Positions 9,011 through 16,755 of a stretch of 64,000 nucleotides of DNA are shown here, piece after piece. The DNA is from Pricia mediterranea. GTDB lineage: Bacteria > Bacteroidota > Bacteroidia > Flavobacteriales > Flavobacteriaceae. Position numbers and translations under genes: made by a program. The notes below the pieces were generated by a model. The model saw only the letters and a list, made by a program, of their open reading frames with translations. It was not told the DNA's origin and did not search any database. Where the stretch lies: the NCBI RefSeq assembly GCF_032248455.1, contig NZ_JAVTTP010000001.1:1178001-1242000 (forward strand), given 5' to 3'. Within the stretch, counting starts at the first letter, position 1; the number at the start of each line of letters is the position of its first letter.

Positions 9011-9508
9011 ATGGAGGAAATACCCTCTATTTGGCGTACGGAGGTCTGGCATGCACTGTCGATTCATTTACCGATCGTCTTGTTGAGCTTGGCTTCCATC
9101 GCCTATTGTTCCGGCCTTTTCGTTACAAAAAATGGGTGGCCGCAATTTATAGCCCGGTTTACCTTTTTAGCACTGGTTCTTGGTGTTTTAAGCGCATGGG
9201 TGTCCATCTATCTGGGCGAGGAAGCCTATAACGTAGTCGTTCGGACCTTATGTGACCCCAATGTACTTCAGGAACATCAATGGTGGGCCTATTTTTCGGT
9301 CTATGTCTATTCCGCTGCTACCCTCCTTTTTATGTTGTTCCAGTACGATGTTATTGCACGTAGCAGGCCACTGAGTATATTTTTGGCGGTCTTGCTCTTG
9401 ACCGGTTTTGGGGGTCTGGTATATTCCGGCCATATGGGCGCTTCGGTGGTATATCAACAAGCGGGCGGTACTTACGTACCTTCGGAAAACTGTGTGGAAT
9501 TTGAATGA
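9011..9508 (+). CDS. DUF2231-type four-helix membrane protein
   Basis: The 165-residue protein has four predicted membrane spans (about 15-35, 46-66, 90-110 and 118-138). Conserved histidines occur in helix 1 (EVWHALSIHLPIVL) and near the end (SGHMGASVVYQQAGG), the pattern of DUF2231 proteins, which often occur with cytochromes or metal proteins. The histidines could bind haem or metal; this is inference. It lies between a lipoprotein gene and a cation-efflux gene in one operon. Confidence 0.8.
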   Translation: MEEIPSIWRTEVWHALSIHLPIVLLSLASIAYCSGLFVTKNGWPQFIARFTFLALVLGVLSAWVSIYLGEEAYNVVVRTLCDPNVLQEHQWWAYFSVYVYSAATLLFMLFQYDVIARSRPLSIFLAVLLLTGFGGLVYSGHMGASVVYQQAGGTYVPSENCVEFE

Positions 9509-9515
9509 GGGACTG

Positions 9516-10406
9516 GTGGATAGGAACCCTAACGAATTGTCCAAAAAGGGATTAAGGACCACGCTTATAGGGATCGTGGCAAGCGGCCTTCTGGCATTGG
9601 TAAAGGGTCTGGGCGGCGTGTTCGGCCATTCCTACGCCCTGATAGCGGATGCCATCGAGTCGGCCTCGGATGTCCTGACCTCCGCTATGCTCTGGGCGGG
9701 GCTCAAATGGTCTTCCAGACCGCCGGACGAAAACCATCCCTACGGCCACGGCAAGATTGAGGCCCTGGTAGCCGTGGGAATCGGTATCGCCCTCACGATC
9801 GCGGCGGGAATCATCGTCCATGACAGTATCCTCCATATCCTGGAGCCCCACAAAAGCCCTGCGCCCTTTACGCTGATCGTTCTGGTCGTGGTCGTCCTGA
9901 CCAAGGAGCTACTGTACCGGTTTGTCCTTAAAACAGGCGAGGAAATCGACAGTTCGGCCGTAAAGGCGGACGCTTTCCACCATAGAAGCGATGCGATTAC
10001 TTCCGTTGCCGCTTTCATAGGCATTTCCATTGCCCTTATTGGTGGCAAAGGCTTTGAGATAGCCGACGATTTTGCGGCCCTGATCGCCGCAGGGTTCATC
10101 CTGTATAACGCTTATGGAATAAGTAGGCCCGCCATAGGTGAGCTGTTGGACGAAGCCGTGGATCCTGAGCTTTGCATAAAAGTTGTTGAAATTGCCGAAA
10201 AAATCCCTGATGTCATTAAAGTGGAACGCTGCCGTTCCCGTAAGATGGGTACCGCTTTCCACATCGATATGCATATTTGGGTCGATGGTGATCAGACCGT
10301 CACAAGGGGGCACAACATCGCCCACAAAGTAAAGGACGAACTGTTCGGGAACTTCCCACAGCTGATCGATGTGCATATCCACGTTGAACCATCAGAATAT
10401 CCATAG
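9516..10406 (+). CDS. cation diffusion facilitator (metal efflux) protein
   Basis: The roughly 296-residue inner-membrane transporter exports divalent metal ions (Zn, Fe, Cd, Co or Mn) in exchange for protons. It has six helices; helix 2 carries the Asp-rich site YALIADAIESASDV and helix 5 the KADAFHHRSDAITS site. The cytoplasmic C-terminal domain has the expected ferredoxin-like metal-sensing part (VERCRSRKMG, FHIDMHIWVDG, LIDVHIHVEP). There is no ATG start: GTG at 9516 gives the normal length, and TTG at 9501 would overlap the stop of the DUF2231 gene. The frame is open further upstream only as a shadow of that gene. Confidence 0.9.
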   Translation: MDRNPNELSKKGLRTTLIGIVASGLLALVKGLGGVFGHSYALIADAIESASDVLTSAMLWAGLKWSSRPPDENHPYGHGKIEALVAVGIGIALTIAAGIIVHDSILHILEPHKSPAPFTLIVLVVVVLTKELLYRFVLKTGEEIDSSAVKADAFHHRSDAITSVAAFIGISIALIGGKGFEIADDFAALIAAGFILYNAYGISRPAIGELLDEAVDPELCIKVVEIAEKIPDVIKVERCRSRKMGTAFHIDMHIWVDGDQTVTRGHNIAHKVKDELFGNFPQLIDVHIHVEPSEYP

Positions 10407-10487
10407 GTACCGTTCTGCGGTAGGGTTCTTTATATATCCGGTCAGGTACAATAAAATGGCAAAATCGATCCAGACCAAAAAATCCTT

Positions 10488-11762
10488 TTACCGCTCTGCG
10501 CTAATTCGCCAGATCGTATAGGCCACATCGTCGGTAACAAGTAGTGAGCCATCAAATGTTACTACGGCACCAACAGGTCGTCCATATACTTCATCCCTAT
10601 TTGGATCGACGATAAAACCGGTAAGAAAATCTTCGGCCTTTCCATAGGGTTTCCCGTTTTCAAAAGGAACATGGACCACTTTGTATCCCGAGAGCCTATC
10701 ACGGTTCCAAGAACCATGCTGCACGACGAATGCCCCATGATGGTACTTTTCGGGAAACGATTTGCCGGTATAGAATACCAGGCCCAACGAGGCGGTATGC
10801 GAACCCAATGCTAGGTCGGGAACGATGGTTTCCCCGACCTTTTCCGGTCTTTTGTACTTGACCCTTGGGTCTTCATTTTGCCCTAAATAGACATAGGGCC
10901 AACCGTAAAATCCGTTTTCCCTTACTTGGGTAAGATAATCGGGTACCAAGTTATTCCCTAGGCCATCGCGTTCGTTTACTACGGTCCATAGGCTTCCCGT
11001 GTCCGGTTCCCAATCCATTCCAACGGGATTTCTTAGTCCGGAGGCAAAGACCTTCAGTCCCGTACCGTCCGGATTTATTTCCAAAATAATCGCTTTCATA
11101 AATTCCTTTCCGATTCCGTCTTCGGCGATATTGGAACCGCTGCCCACGGCAACATAAATCTTAGACCCTTCTTCATTGGCAATAATATTGGCGTCCAATG
11201 CTGGTTGTTCTTACCGGCCGGTAAAACAGCTATTTTTTCACCGTTACCGCTAATTTGCGTCTGCCCTTTTATATAAGGGTAGCGCATTAGGGCATCGTAT
11301 TCGCGACGTACAGCCAGCCGTCCAGTACTAACATTCCAAAAGGTTGGTTAGCCCTTTTTCAAGAAAGGTCTCTCTTAGCTCGGCTATGCCGTCGCCGTTC
11401 GTATCCCGAAGGAGTGTGTTGACATCGGCGCTGTGTTTCAGACTTTTGGATTTTCCCGCTCCGATTATCCATGCGCCGATCTTTTTGAAAAATCCATAGT
11501 TCGAATTGCTCTGGGCGACCAGAACATCTCCATCTGGCGTCACGTACATCCACCGCGGATTCTCGAGACCGTCTGCATACTTGGTAACGGTAAAGCCTTG
11601 TGGGGCCTTAGGGGTCCTGCCATTTTTCCAGCCTATCACGTTGCAAAAATTCGAAACTGATTTTGACGCGGATATAGGCGGTAGCGAGTCTACGGTCCGT
11701 CTTTGTGCCGTAGCGGATAGAAGGAATAAAATGGATATGGCTATTGAAATCCGTGTTCCCAT
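10488..11762 (-). pseudogene. decayed PQQ-type sugar (sorbosone) dehydrogenase
   Basis: This is a second copy of the six-bladed propeller dehydrogenase that is intact at 54047-55318. It is broken by at least three frameshifts: after GLTN near 11342, where the frame must change to reach FGMLVLDGWLYVAN; again at ANT near 11295; and at HWT near 11198 before NIIANEEGSKIYVAVGS. The C-terminal half from 11198 to 10488 is still open (with LRNPVGMDW, GHTASLGLVFYTG-like and QHGSWNRDRLSGYKV motifs). The start is taken at the ATG at 11762, which gives a signal-peptide-like N-terminus. Sequencing error could explain one shift but hardly all of them. Confidence 0.85.
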
Positions 11763-12268
11763 AACAATTTTAAATTTAATCCTGCCGTTGTACTCCTTTT
11801 TTAGGAGCCTGCCAAAATTGATATATTCGGAATCCCGCAATATTCGCCCCGACGTCATAAATTTTTACATTTACGGATATTCCGTCTGAACAATTCTTTT
11901 GACCTAAGCACTTTGTTAAGAGTGCTGTCCTTAATCTATGGTAAATTTAACCATAAAATATGTAGTACAGATTCAAGGGTCTCCCAAATTTCGAGTTCGG
12001 CAAGCGTTTTCACAATGTGGAGAGCTGCCTATGGTGCCGTTCGGGTTTTCAAGGGGGAGAACGGATACGGGCCGGAGGGCGGAACATCGGACTGGTCTTC
12101 GGTGTTATAGTCATTGTGCTTATTCTGGGCACAAGCGGATTGCCCGTGATGTGGTTGTGGCCTTATTAACTATTTTAAATGCGGTTAGATCGCAGAAAGT
12201 GAAGTGGGAAGTTGTAGTCATAATTCGAACGCTTTTTGGGACACCGCTGAATTCGACATGGTGTAATT
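11763..12268. other. gene-poor degraded stretch
   Basis: No intact gene is supported. At 12086-12169 a 27-codon plus-strand frame encodes a hydrophobic segment (IGLVFGVIVIVLILG ... VMWLWPY) ending in TAA. It looks like the remnant of a small membrane protein gene. The rest shows no recognisable coding or RNA signal. Confidence 0.4.
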
Positions 12269-12370
12269 AATCCCACGTTAATTTAAACTTTACTGAATCT
12301 TCATTTAGTATAGGTTCAAGGGCCAATTTAAGATACCAATGGCCATCGCCTTGCGGAAGTCGCAAAAAAC
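12269..12370. repeat. dispersed repeat, copy 3
   Basis: It starts AATCCCACGTTAATTTAAAC and matches copy 2 in three ordered blocks, ending TTGCGGAAGTCGCAAAAAAC. It is followed to about 12550 by GC-rich sequence (GGACCGGCAAGAG, CGCCCGTTCCCC) unlike its neighbours, which may belong to the same unit; no gene is supported there. Confidence 0.6.
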
Positions 12371-12707
12371 TCCGCCGTCCGGAAAAAGACCGGCCCACTC
12401 CATTTTTTGCGACCCCCTCGGGACCGGCAAGAGCAAAAATTTTCTCCACGCTTCTTTCCCGCACGCCCGTTCCCCATCGCGCCATCCACCGCCGAAAGGG
12501 ACGTGCACGGGAAGCACTCCGAAATTTTTGCACTCGCCCTGCCTTTGCGCTCATTTACGTAGCATATTCAAGCCCATATTTTCTGAATTAATCTAGGGCT
12601 GTGGAAATGGAATTAAGTATATTTTATATAACTTTCGATAAATACTTGTTTGTCCAATACCTTTTTCTGTTCATAATCGAATATTTGGACTTCGTACAGC
12701 CCGTTCA

Positions 12708-12929
12708 GATTATCGAAAAGGATTCGCCTTACCATTGGGACTTCATATCGCATGGAATTTTGCCCAATGGTCAGTCGGGTTTAAGGGCAAACCCGGCATA
12801 TGGGAAGCAATTGTCGAAAAAGGATTTGAAGCGAACGTTCAAAATATTCGTATTGCTGCTTATCTATTTGTAATGGGTCTCGCTATTGCAGGAGTTTGTA
12901 TTTTCTATAGAAAGGAGAAGATATTTTAA
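12708..12929 (+). pseudogene. C-terminal fragment of a CPBP-family intramembrane protease
   Basis: The frame reads YRKGFALPLGLHIAWNFAQW, then a final hydrophobic helix (AAYLFVMGLAIAGVCIF) and YRKEKIF before the stop. The GLHIAWNF block is the last His/Asn motif of CPBP (CAAX-like) proteases. The N-terminal two thirds, including the EExxxR motif, are absent upstream, so this is a gene relic. Confidence 0.6.
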
Positions 12930-13115
12930 AAGCAGTACTATCCATAAGATGCAATAGACACAAGGTCAAAATTCTAAATGTACCATAAAACAATCGTGGC
13001 TGTTGCAGGACTCCGATAAACCTCAATCCCATATTACAATACTAAAGAGAATGCTTAGAAAAATTTTTTGAATGTTTGAGTGATTGGTTAGATGGATGTT
13101 AATTTATAAACCCAT

Positions 13116-13163
13116 ATAATCATATGACGCTATGGTCATATTACCATAGCGTCATATGATTAT
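13116..13163. repeat. perfect 21-bp inverted repeat with 6-nt loop
   Basis: Arms at 13116-13136 and 13143-13163 (core ATCATATGACGCTATGGT) are fully complementary. Just after them, GCAATAT repeats directly at about 13167 and 13174. The site is in a 557-bp gene-free stretch (12930-13486) before the mobilizable element. It could be a terminator-like hairpin, an operator or an element-end structure. Confidence 0.55.
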
Positions 13164-13374
13164 TGCAATATGGCAATATAGCGTTGACTATAGCTGGAAC
13201 GCTCTGTATGTCCAATAGATAGAATATAGCTAGGTGAATGTATAAAATTGTAGGACCGAATGTCCATAAAGATCTAGTTTTAGGATAACCTCTATCGTTA
13301 AGGTCAACCCTTTTTAAACCTAACGGCCTTCTTTTCCCCTCTCCGCAACTTTAAAAATCAATGTTCAAAAGAAG

Positions 13375-13395
13375 GCCCGAAGCGCAGCTTCGGGC
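13375..13395. terminator. 8-bp GC-rich hairpin
   Basis: GCCCGAAG and CTTCGGGC flank a 5-nt loop. Only a weak T-rich tail follows, so termination is possible but not certain. The stretch around it, 13164-13486, shows nothing else. Confidence 0.4.
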
Positions 13396-13486
13396 ATTTG
13401 TGGTTAGGGGAAGAAAGAAACGGTGGATAACCGACATTGATATGTTACTTTTGATAAAGTAAATCCCATTAACTTTGAATCAAAAA

Positions 13487-13882
13487 ATGAACGGGACCCT
13501 TTTATTGACCAGAGCAGTTGTCGAATTCCGAAACTCCTATCCCGAGTTAACTGCCCAATGGGAAAGGCAAATAAATTCCGGGAATTCCCGTCCCGACCTT
13601 CATTTTTGCATGACCTTGTTGGATGATTATCCGTATCTCGACTCTTATCTGCGTTCTATTGAGTATCGAATCGGTTTTGCCATTAACGCCTATATTATAC
13701 ATTCCGATTGGCAGCGGGAGTTTATCGGATCCGGATATGATTATAATCTGGCCTTGGAACTGGCCAATCGTGAAATTCAATTGACCTATAAAGCTCTGAA
13801 CGATTCGGAGATTGTTACAGAAGACCCAAAGGCCAAGGTCTATCATGATATTTTGGCAAATGCCCGCTCCGGTACTTTTTGA
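13487..13882 (+). CDS. hypothetical protein of the mobilizable element
   Basis: This protein of about 131 residues is soluble and mostly helical (WERQINSGNSRPDLHF, YLRSIEYRIGFAINAYI, LALELANREIQLTYKAL), without a motif I recognise. The ATG at 13487 is preferred over an in-frame TTG at 13475. It comes before the presumed oriT region and mobC, so a role in DNA processing or its control is possible, from position alone. Confidence 0.6.
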   Translation: MNGTLLLTRAVVEFRNSYPELTAQWERQINSGNSRPDLHFCMTLLDDYPYLDSYLRSIEYRIGFAINAYIIHSDWQREFIGSGYDYNLALELANREIQLTYKALNDSEIVTEDPKAKVYHDILANARSGTF

Positions 13883-14156
13883 GGCATGGAGTGCAATGTG
13901 GATTTGGAACCCCAAAGTTATTTTCCGATTCCCTGGGCCGCATCTTCCCTCGAAATCCTGTTCGAGGACGTAAAACTCTGCTGAATCAATTTACCGTACA
14001 ACACTCCGTGTACGGCAAAGCCCCTATTGACTTGCGTTATGTTTTAGGTTTGGCCTATGTTAATCGGAGGTCACGAAGCAAGTTGTGTTTTTGCTAACAA
14101 AAACCCTTACGCACTTCGTTTGTAGGTTGCCTTGTGATGCTCACAAATACATTGAA
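13883..14156. other. gap upstream of mobC, candidate oriT region
   Basis: Three small inverted repeats are clustered here. CCTCGAA and TTCGAGG flank ATCCTG (13948-13967), the hexamer found at the nick site of RP4-type MOBP relaxases. CCGTACA pairs with TGTACGG around 13993-14014. GTTTTTG pairs with CAAAAAC (about 14087-14104), enclosed by ACGAAG and CTTCGT. Such structures just upstream of mobC and the relaxase are usual for oriT. Confidence 0.45.
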
Positions 14157-14504
14157 ATGGGAAGGCCAAAAAAGGAACTATCGTCGTTGAAAATAATACA
14201 GGTCAATGTCAGGATGACCGTAAACGATTATATGAAAGTATCTGCCGATGCGGAAACCATCGGACTGTCCGTTGCCGAATATATCCGAAGAAAAATTACG
14301 GAAAAGTCCCTGCCGAAGAAAAGGGTAAGTCCGTCCGACCGCAAAATTTTTGTTGAATTGAGTCGAGTTGGAAACAACCTGAACCAAATCACTAAGGTTG
14401 TTAACTCGGGTATTCGGGACCCGTTCATTATCAATAGACAATTAGAGGAAGTAAAAATGCTATTGCAATATCTCAAATCAAATATCGCCAACAATGATAG
14501 GTAA
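14157..14504 (+). CDS. mobC: MobC-type plasmid mobilization relaxosome protein
   Basis: This 115-residue DNA-binding accessory factor helps the relaxase act at oriT. It begins MGRPKKE, then has a ribbon-helix-helix-like segment (IIQVNVRMTVNDYMKVSADA, GLSVAEYIRRKITE) and the conserved ELSRVGNNLNQITKVVN motif of the MobC family. The ATG at 14157 fits the family; an upstream in-frame ATG at 14085 would add unrelated residues. The end overlaps the relaxase start by 11 bp, indicating coupled translation. Confidence 0.88.
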   Translation: MGRPKKELSSLKIIQVNVRMTVNDYMKVSADAETIGLSVAEYIRRKITEKSLPKKRVSPSDRKIFVELSRVGNNLNQITKVVNSGIRDPFIINRQLEEVKMLLQYLKSNIANNDR

Positions 14505-15546
14505 GATAGTTATAGGAAAAGACTTCTATGGGGTACTGGCCTACAATCAAAAAAAGGTACGTGAAGGGGTCGGATACGTAATCGATTCCAATATCGAGCT
14601 TTCCACCTCAGTTGAAATGACCCGAGAATTCAATCTTATCAGGGAGTTTCGTCCAAGCCTTGGTAAAGCGGTACTCCATGTTTCCCTGAACCTGCCGCAC
14701 TCGGACCATTTAGATGATAAGGAATTCGCATCGTTCGGGTGTGACTACCTAATGGGCTTGGGATTCGATAACAATCAGTTCATTATGTACCGGCATACCG
14801 ATACCGAACATGAGCATATCCATATTATAGCCAATAGGGTCAGGTATTCCGGCAGAACGGTAAACGACAGCAATATTAAAAGAAGAAGTCGGGAAATACT
14901 CAACGGTCTGGAAAAGAAATACGGACTGACCCAAATCGTAGGTATCACGAGTACCAAAAAATCGCTTACACAAAAAGAAATAGAGAAGACGCTGAGAACG
15001 GGCAATGTTCCGATCAGACTTGTTCTTCAGGACAAAATCGGTTCAGCGATTTCAGAATCAACCGATACAACGGAATTTATCACGTTACTGGAGGGGCAAC
15101 ATATATCGCCCAGATTCAACCTTAGCAAAACCACGGGTAGGGTTTCTGGAATATCATTTAGATATCAAGATATAGTATATAAGGGCAGTACGCTCGGTAA
15201 AAAATTTTCATGGAACAGTATCCTAAAACACATCTCTTATGAGCAAACAAGAGACCGTCCGGTTATACTATCGGCTAATGAAAAAGAACGAGGAACTCAT
15301 CATACTGGCAAAAGAAGCCATGGAACGTCAATCCGGCCTGAACCAAGAATTGACAGAAGTGCGAAAGGCCCTGAAAATCCTTCTGGGCAATCAAAAAATG
15401 ATCTGGGAAAAATTGAAGGAGATGGAGTAATCGGGCCTTTAATGGAAGAATCGGAATGGACTCCTTTCAGGCTGGAACTCATGGATGATGATATCAGGAA
15501 AAAGTCCAAAAGAAAGAAGAAAAAAAGGAAAGGATCGAATCTTTAA
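14494..15546 (+). CDS. relaxase / mobilization nuclease (MOBP-type)
   Basis: The 350-residue protein nicks oriT and leads the transferred strand. The catalytic tyrosine is probably Y12 or Y17 (FYGVLAYNQKK), and the metal-binding motif is HTDTEHEHIHIIANRV (about residues 101-116), matching HxDxxHxHxHIxxNR. The catalytic domain ends at about residue 250. The remaining 100 residues are polar and low in complexity, with a very basic end (KKSKRKKKKRK). In that tail region a second reading frame (15239-15430) looks better coded than the relaxase frame itself. Confidence 0.9.
   Translation: MIGKIVIGKDFYGVLAYNQKKVREGVGYVIDSNIELSTSVEMTREFNLIREFRPSLGKAVLHVSLNLPHSDHLDDKEFASFGCDYLMGLGFDNNQFIMYRHTDTEHEHIHIIANRVRYSGRTVNDSNIKRRSREILNGLEKKYGLTQIVGITSTKKSLTQKEIEKTLRTGNVPIRLVLQDKIGSAISESTDTTEFITLLEGQHISPRFNLSKTTGRVSGISFRYQDIVYKGSTLGKKFSWNSILKHISYEQTRDRPVILSANEKERGTHHTGKRSHGTSIRPEPRIDRSAKGPENPSGQSKNDLGKIEGDGVIGPLMEESEWTPFRLELMDDDIRKKSKRKKKKRKGSNL
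15239..15430 (+). CDS. small coiled-coil protein encoded inside the relaxase gene
   Basis: A 63-residue frame starts at ATG 15239 and ends at TAA 15430, wholly within the relaxase tail but in another frame. It encodes a charged, regular amphipathic helix (LMKKNEELIILAKEAMERQS, LTEVRKALKILLGNQKMIWE), typical of a coiled coil. The relaxase frame over the same bases is disordered and rich in Arg, Gly, Pro and Ser. It could be a mobilization accessory protein. No independent signal such as a ribosome site confirms it. Confidence 0.55.
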   Translation: MSKQETVRLYYRLMKKNEELIILAKEAMERQSGLNQELTEVRKALKILLGNQKMIWEKLKEME

Positions 15547-15557
15547 AATTAAAACGT

Positions 15558-15848
15558 ATGAAAAACAGTAACGAACAAGGACCTTCAGGATTGTCGCTCT
15601 CCGAAATCCAAGTATTGGAGATGATACGGAACAAAAGGTTCCTATCCATTAAGTTGATCATCAAAAACGGGGAGGTCGATGTCATCGAAGGACTGGAAAG
15701 GATACATACGGGCGAACGTATCATCGATATGTTGAAACAGCATGATTTTCAAAATCTGGAAATTAAGCAAAGTAATGGTAAGATCGTTTGTGTGAACAGG
15801 ATATTCAGGAAAAAAATCCGTCCGGCCAAGAATACCAAGAGTTGTTAA
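15558..15848 (+). CDS. hypothetical protein of the mobilizable element
   Basis: The 96-residue basic protein starts 11 bp after the relaxase stop, so it is probably co-transcribed. The sequence has a helix (LSEIQVLEMIRNKR), then short strands and helices (IKLIIKNGEVDVIEG, IIDMLKQHDFQNLEIKQ) and a very basic end (RIFRKKIRPAKNTK). The layout would fit a small winged-helix DNA-binding protein, but I recognise no named family. Confidence 0.6.
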   Translation: MKNSNEQGPSGLSLSEIQVLEMIRNKRFLSIKLIIKNGEVDVIEGLERIHTGERIIDMLKQHDFQNLEIKQSNGKIVCVNRIFRKKIRPAKNTKSC

Positions 15849-15982
15849 CTGGTATTCATAAGTATAGAATAAAATACAGGTTCCGCAAAGGATCTCATAA
15901 AATAAAAAAGGCAAATTAAAGCCTGCTTTTACAAATACGGAAGTCACCTTCAAGACACAGGAGCTGCCGATATGCGCGAAAA

Positions 15983-16171
15983 ATGTTAAACTCAATAGTT
16001 GAGCAAAAGCAGAAAAACAAAATATTCAACAGTAAATGGCTCAGAACTTACGAAGGTTTTGAGGATTGTTCGGAAGAAGATGCGGAAAAGATAGTAGAAC
16101 AGCTTCTGGCACTCGCCAACATAGTTTGTGACCATGTCCAAAAAGGGAGTGGAAATGAACTTACCATATAA
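15983..16171 (+). CDS. small conserved hypothetical protein
   Basis: This 62-residue protein has the pattern NSKWLRTYEGFEDCSEEDAE followed by a helix KIVEQLLALANIVCDHV. Short proteins with a GFE-x-S-x-E-x-A-E-K motif are frequent on Bacteroidota mobile elements. The function is not known to me. It lies between the mobilization genes and the HicB/Fic pair, on the same strand. Confidence 0.6.
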   Translation: MLNSIVEQKQKNKIFNSKWLRTYEGFEDCSEEDAEKIVEQLLALANIVCDHVQKGSGNELTI

Positions 16172-16206
16172 AAATATAAAGTAACTAAATAATAGTTGCA
16201 TTTTAG

Positions 16207-16214
16207 TATCTTTG
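16207..16214 (+). promoter_or_regulatory. -7 promoter element TATCTTTG upstream of hicB
   Basis: Exact TAnnTTTG match 88 bp before the HicB start. The leader between them contains an 18-codon reading frame from ATG 16218 and a 7-bp hairpin (TGACAAA/TTTGTCA), so some leader control is possible. Confidence 0.45.
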
Positions 16215-16301
16215 GCAATGGATATAATGACAAAGCTTTTTGTCAAGTTCACGAACGACCGAAACAGTAGGTAATAGCGAGGATCAGGAAAAATCGAATC
16301 A

Positions 16302-16655
16302 ATGTCGGACAATTTGGAACATAATGGTTATTTCGGTTCCGTGGAGTATAGTTCAAGGGACGGCCTGCTGCACGGAAAGGTGATCGGAATAAGCGATCTG
16401 GTGACCTATGAGGGCGGGTCCGTGAAAGAGCTGAAGAAGGCCTTTGAAGAGTCCGTCGACGATTATCTTGACACCTGCAAGGAGCTTGGCAAAGAACCTA
16501 ACAGGTTCTACAGGGGGGTGTTCAATATCCGTACCTCCAGTGAAATCCACAGGGAGCTCTCGATAATGGCCGAAAGGAAAAAAATGAAATTGAACGAACT
16601 GGTCAACAAGGCCTTTGATTATCTGGTAAAGAACGAGGACAAAGTCTTAAAATAA
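16302..16655 (+). CDS. HicB-family antitoxin-like protein, without adjacent HicA
   Basis: The 117-residue protein has the HicB layout: an N-terminal partial RNase H-like fold (GYFGSVEYSSRDGLLHGKVI, VTYEGGSVKELKKAFEESVDDYL, GKEPNRFYRG) and a C-terminal ribbon-helix-helix domain (FNIRTSSEIHRELSIMAERK, LNELVNKAFDYLV). HicB normally blocks the mRNA-cleaving HicA toxin, a protein of about 60 residues. No HicA-like frame lies next to it. The next gene, 100 bp downstream, is a Fic protein, so it may regulate the element or that gene instead. Confidence 0.85.
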   Translation: MSDNLEHNGYFGSVEYSSRDGLLHGKVIGISDLVTYEGGSVKELKKAFEESVDDYLDTCKELGKEPNRFYRGVFNIRTSSEIHRELSIMAERKKMKLNELVNKAFDYLVKNEDKVLK

Positions 16656-16755
16656 AATAGGGTCGGACAATGAGAACAGGACCAAAAGAATGTTCTGGAA
16701 TGCCGAAAGACAGGCCCAAAAGAAAGAAGCAATCGACTTAAATATCAAATAACCC

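Noticed and set aside
12990-13020. A loose match to the tRNA-Arg 3' part (GCAGGACTCCGATAAACCTC) as left attachment site
   Set aside because: Too many differences and a displaced anticodon-side sequence; no better than chance for such a short stretch.
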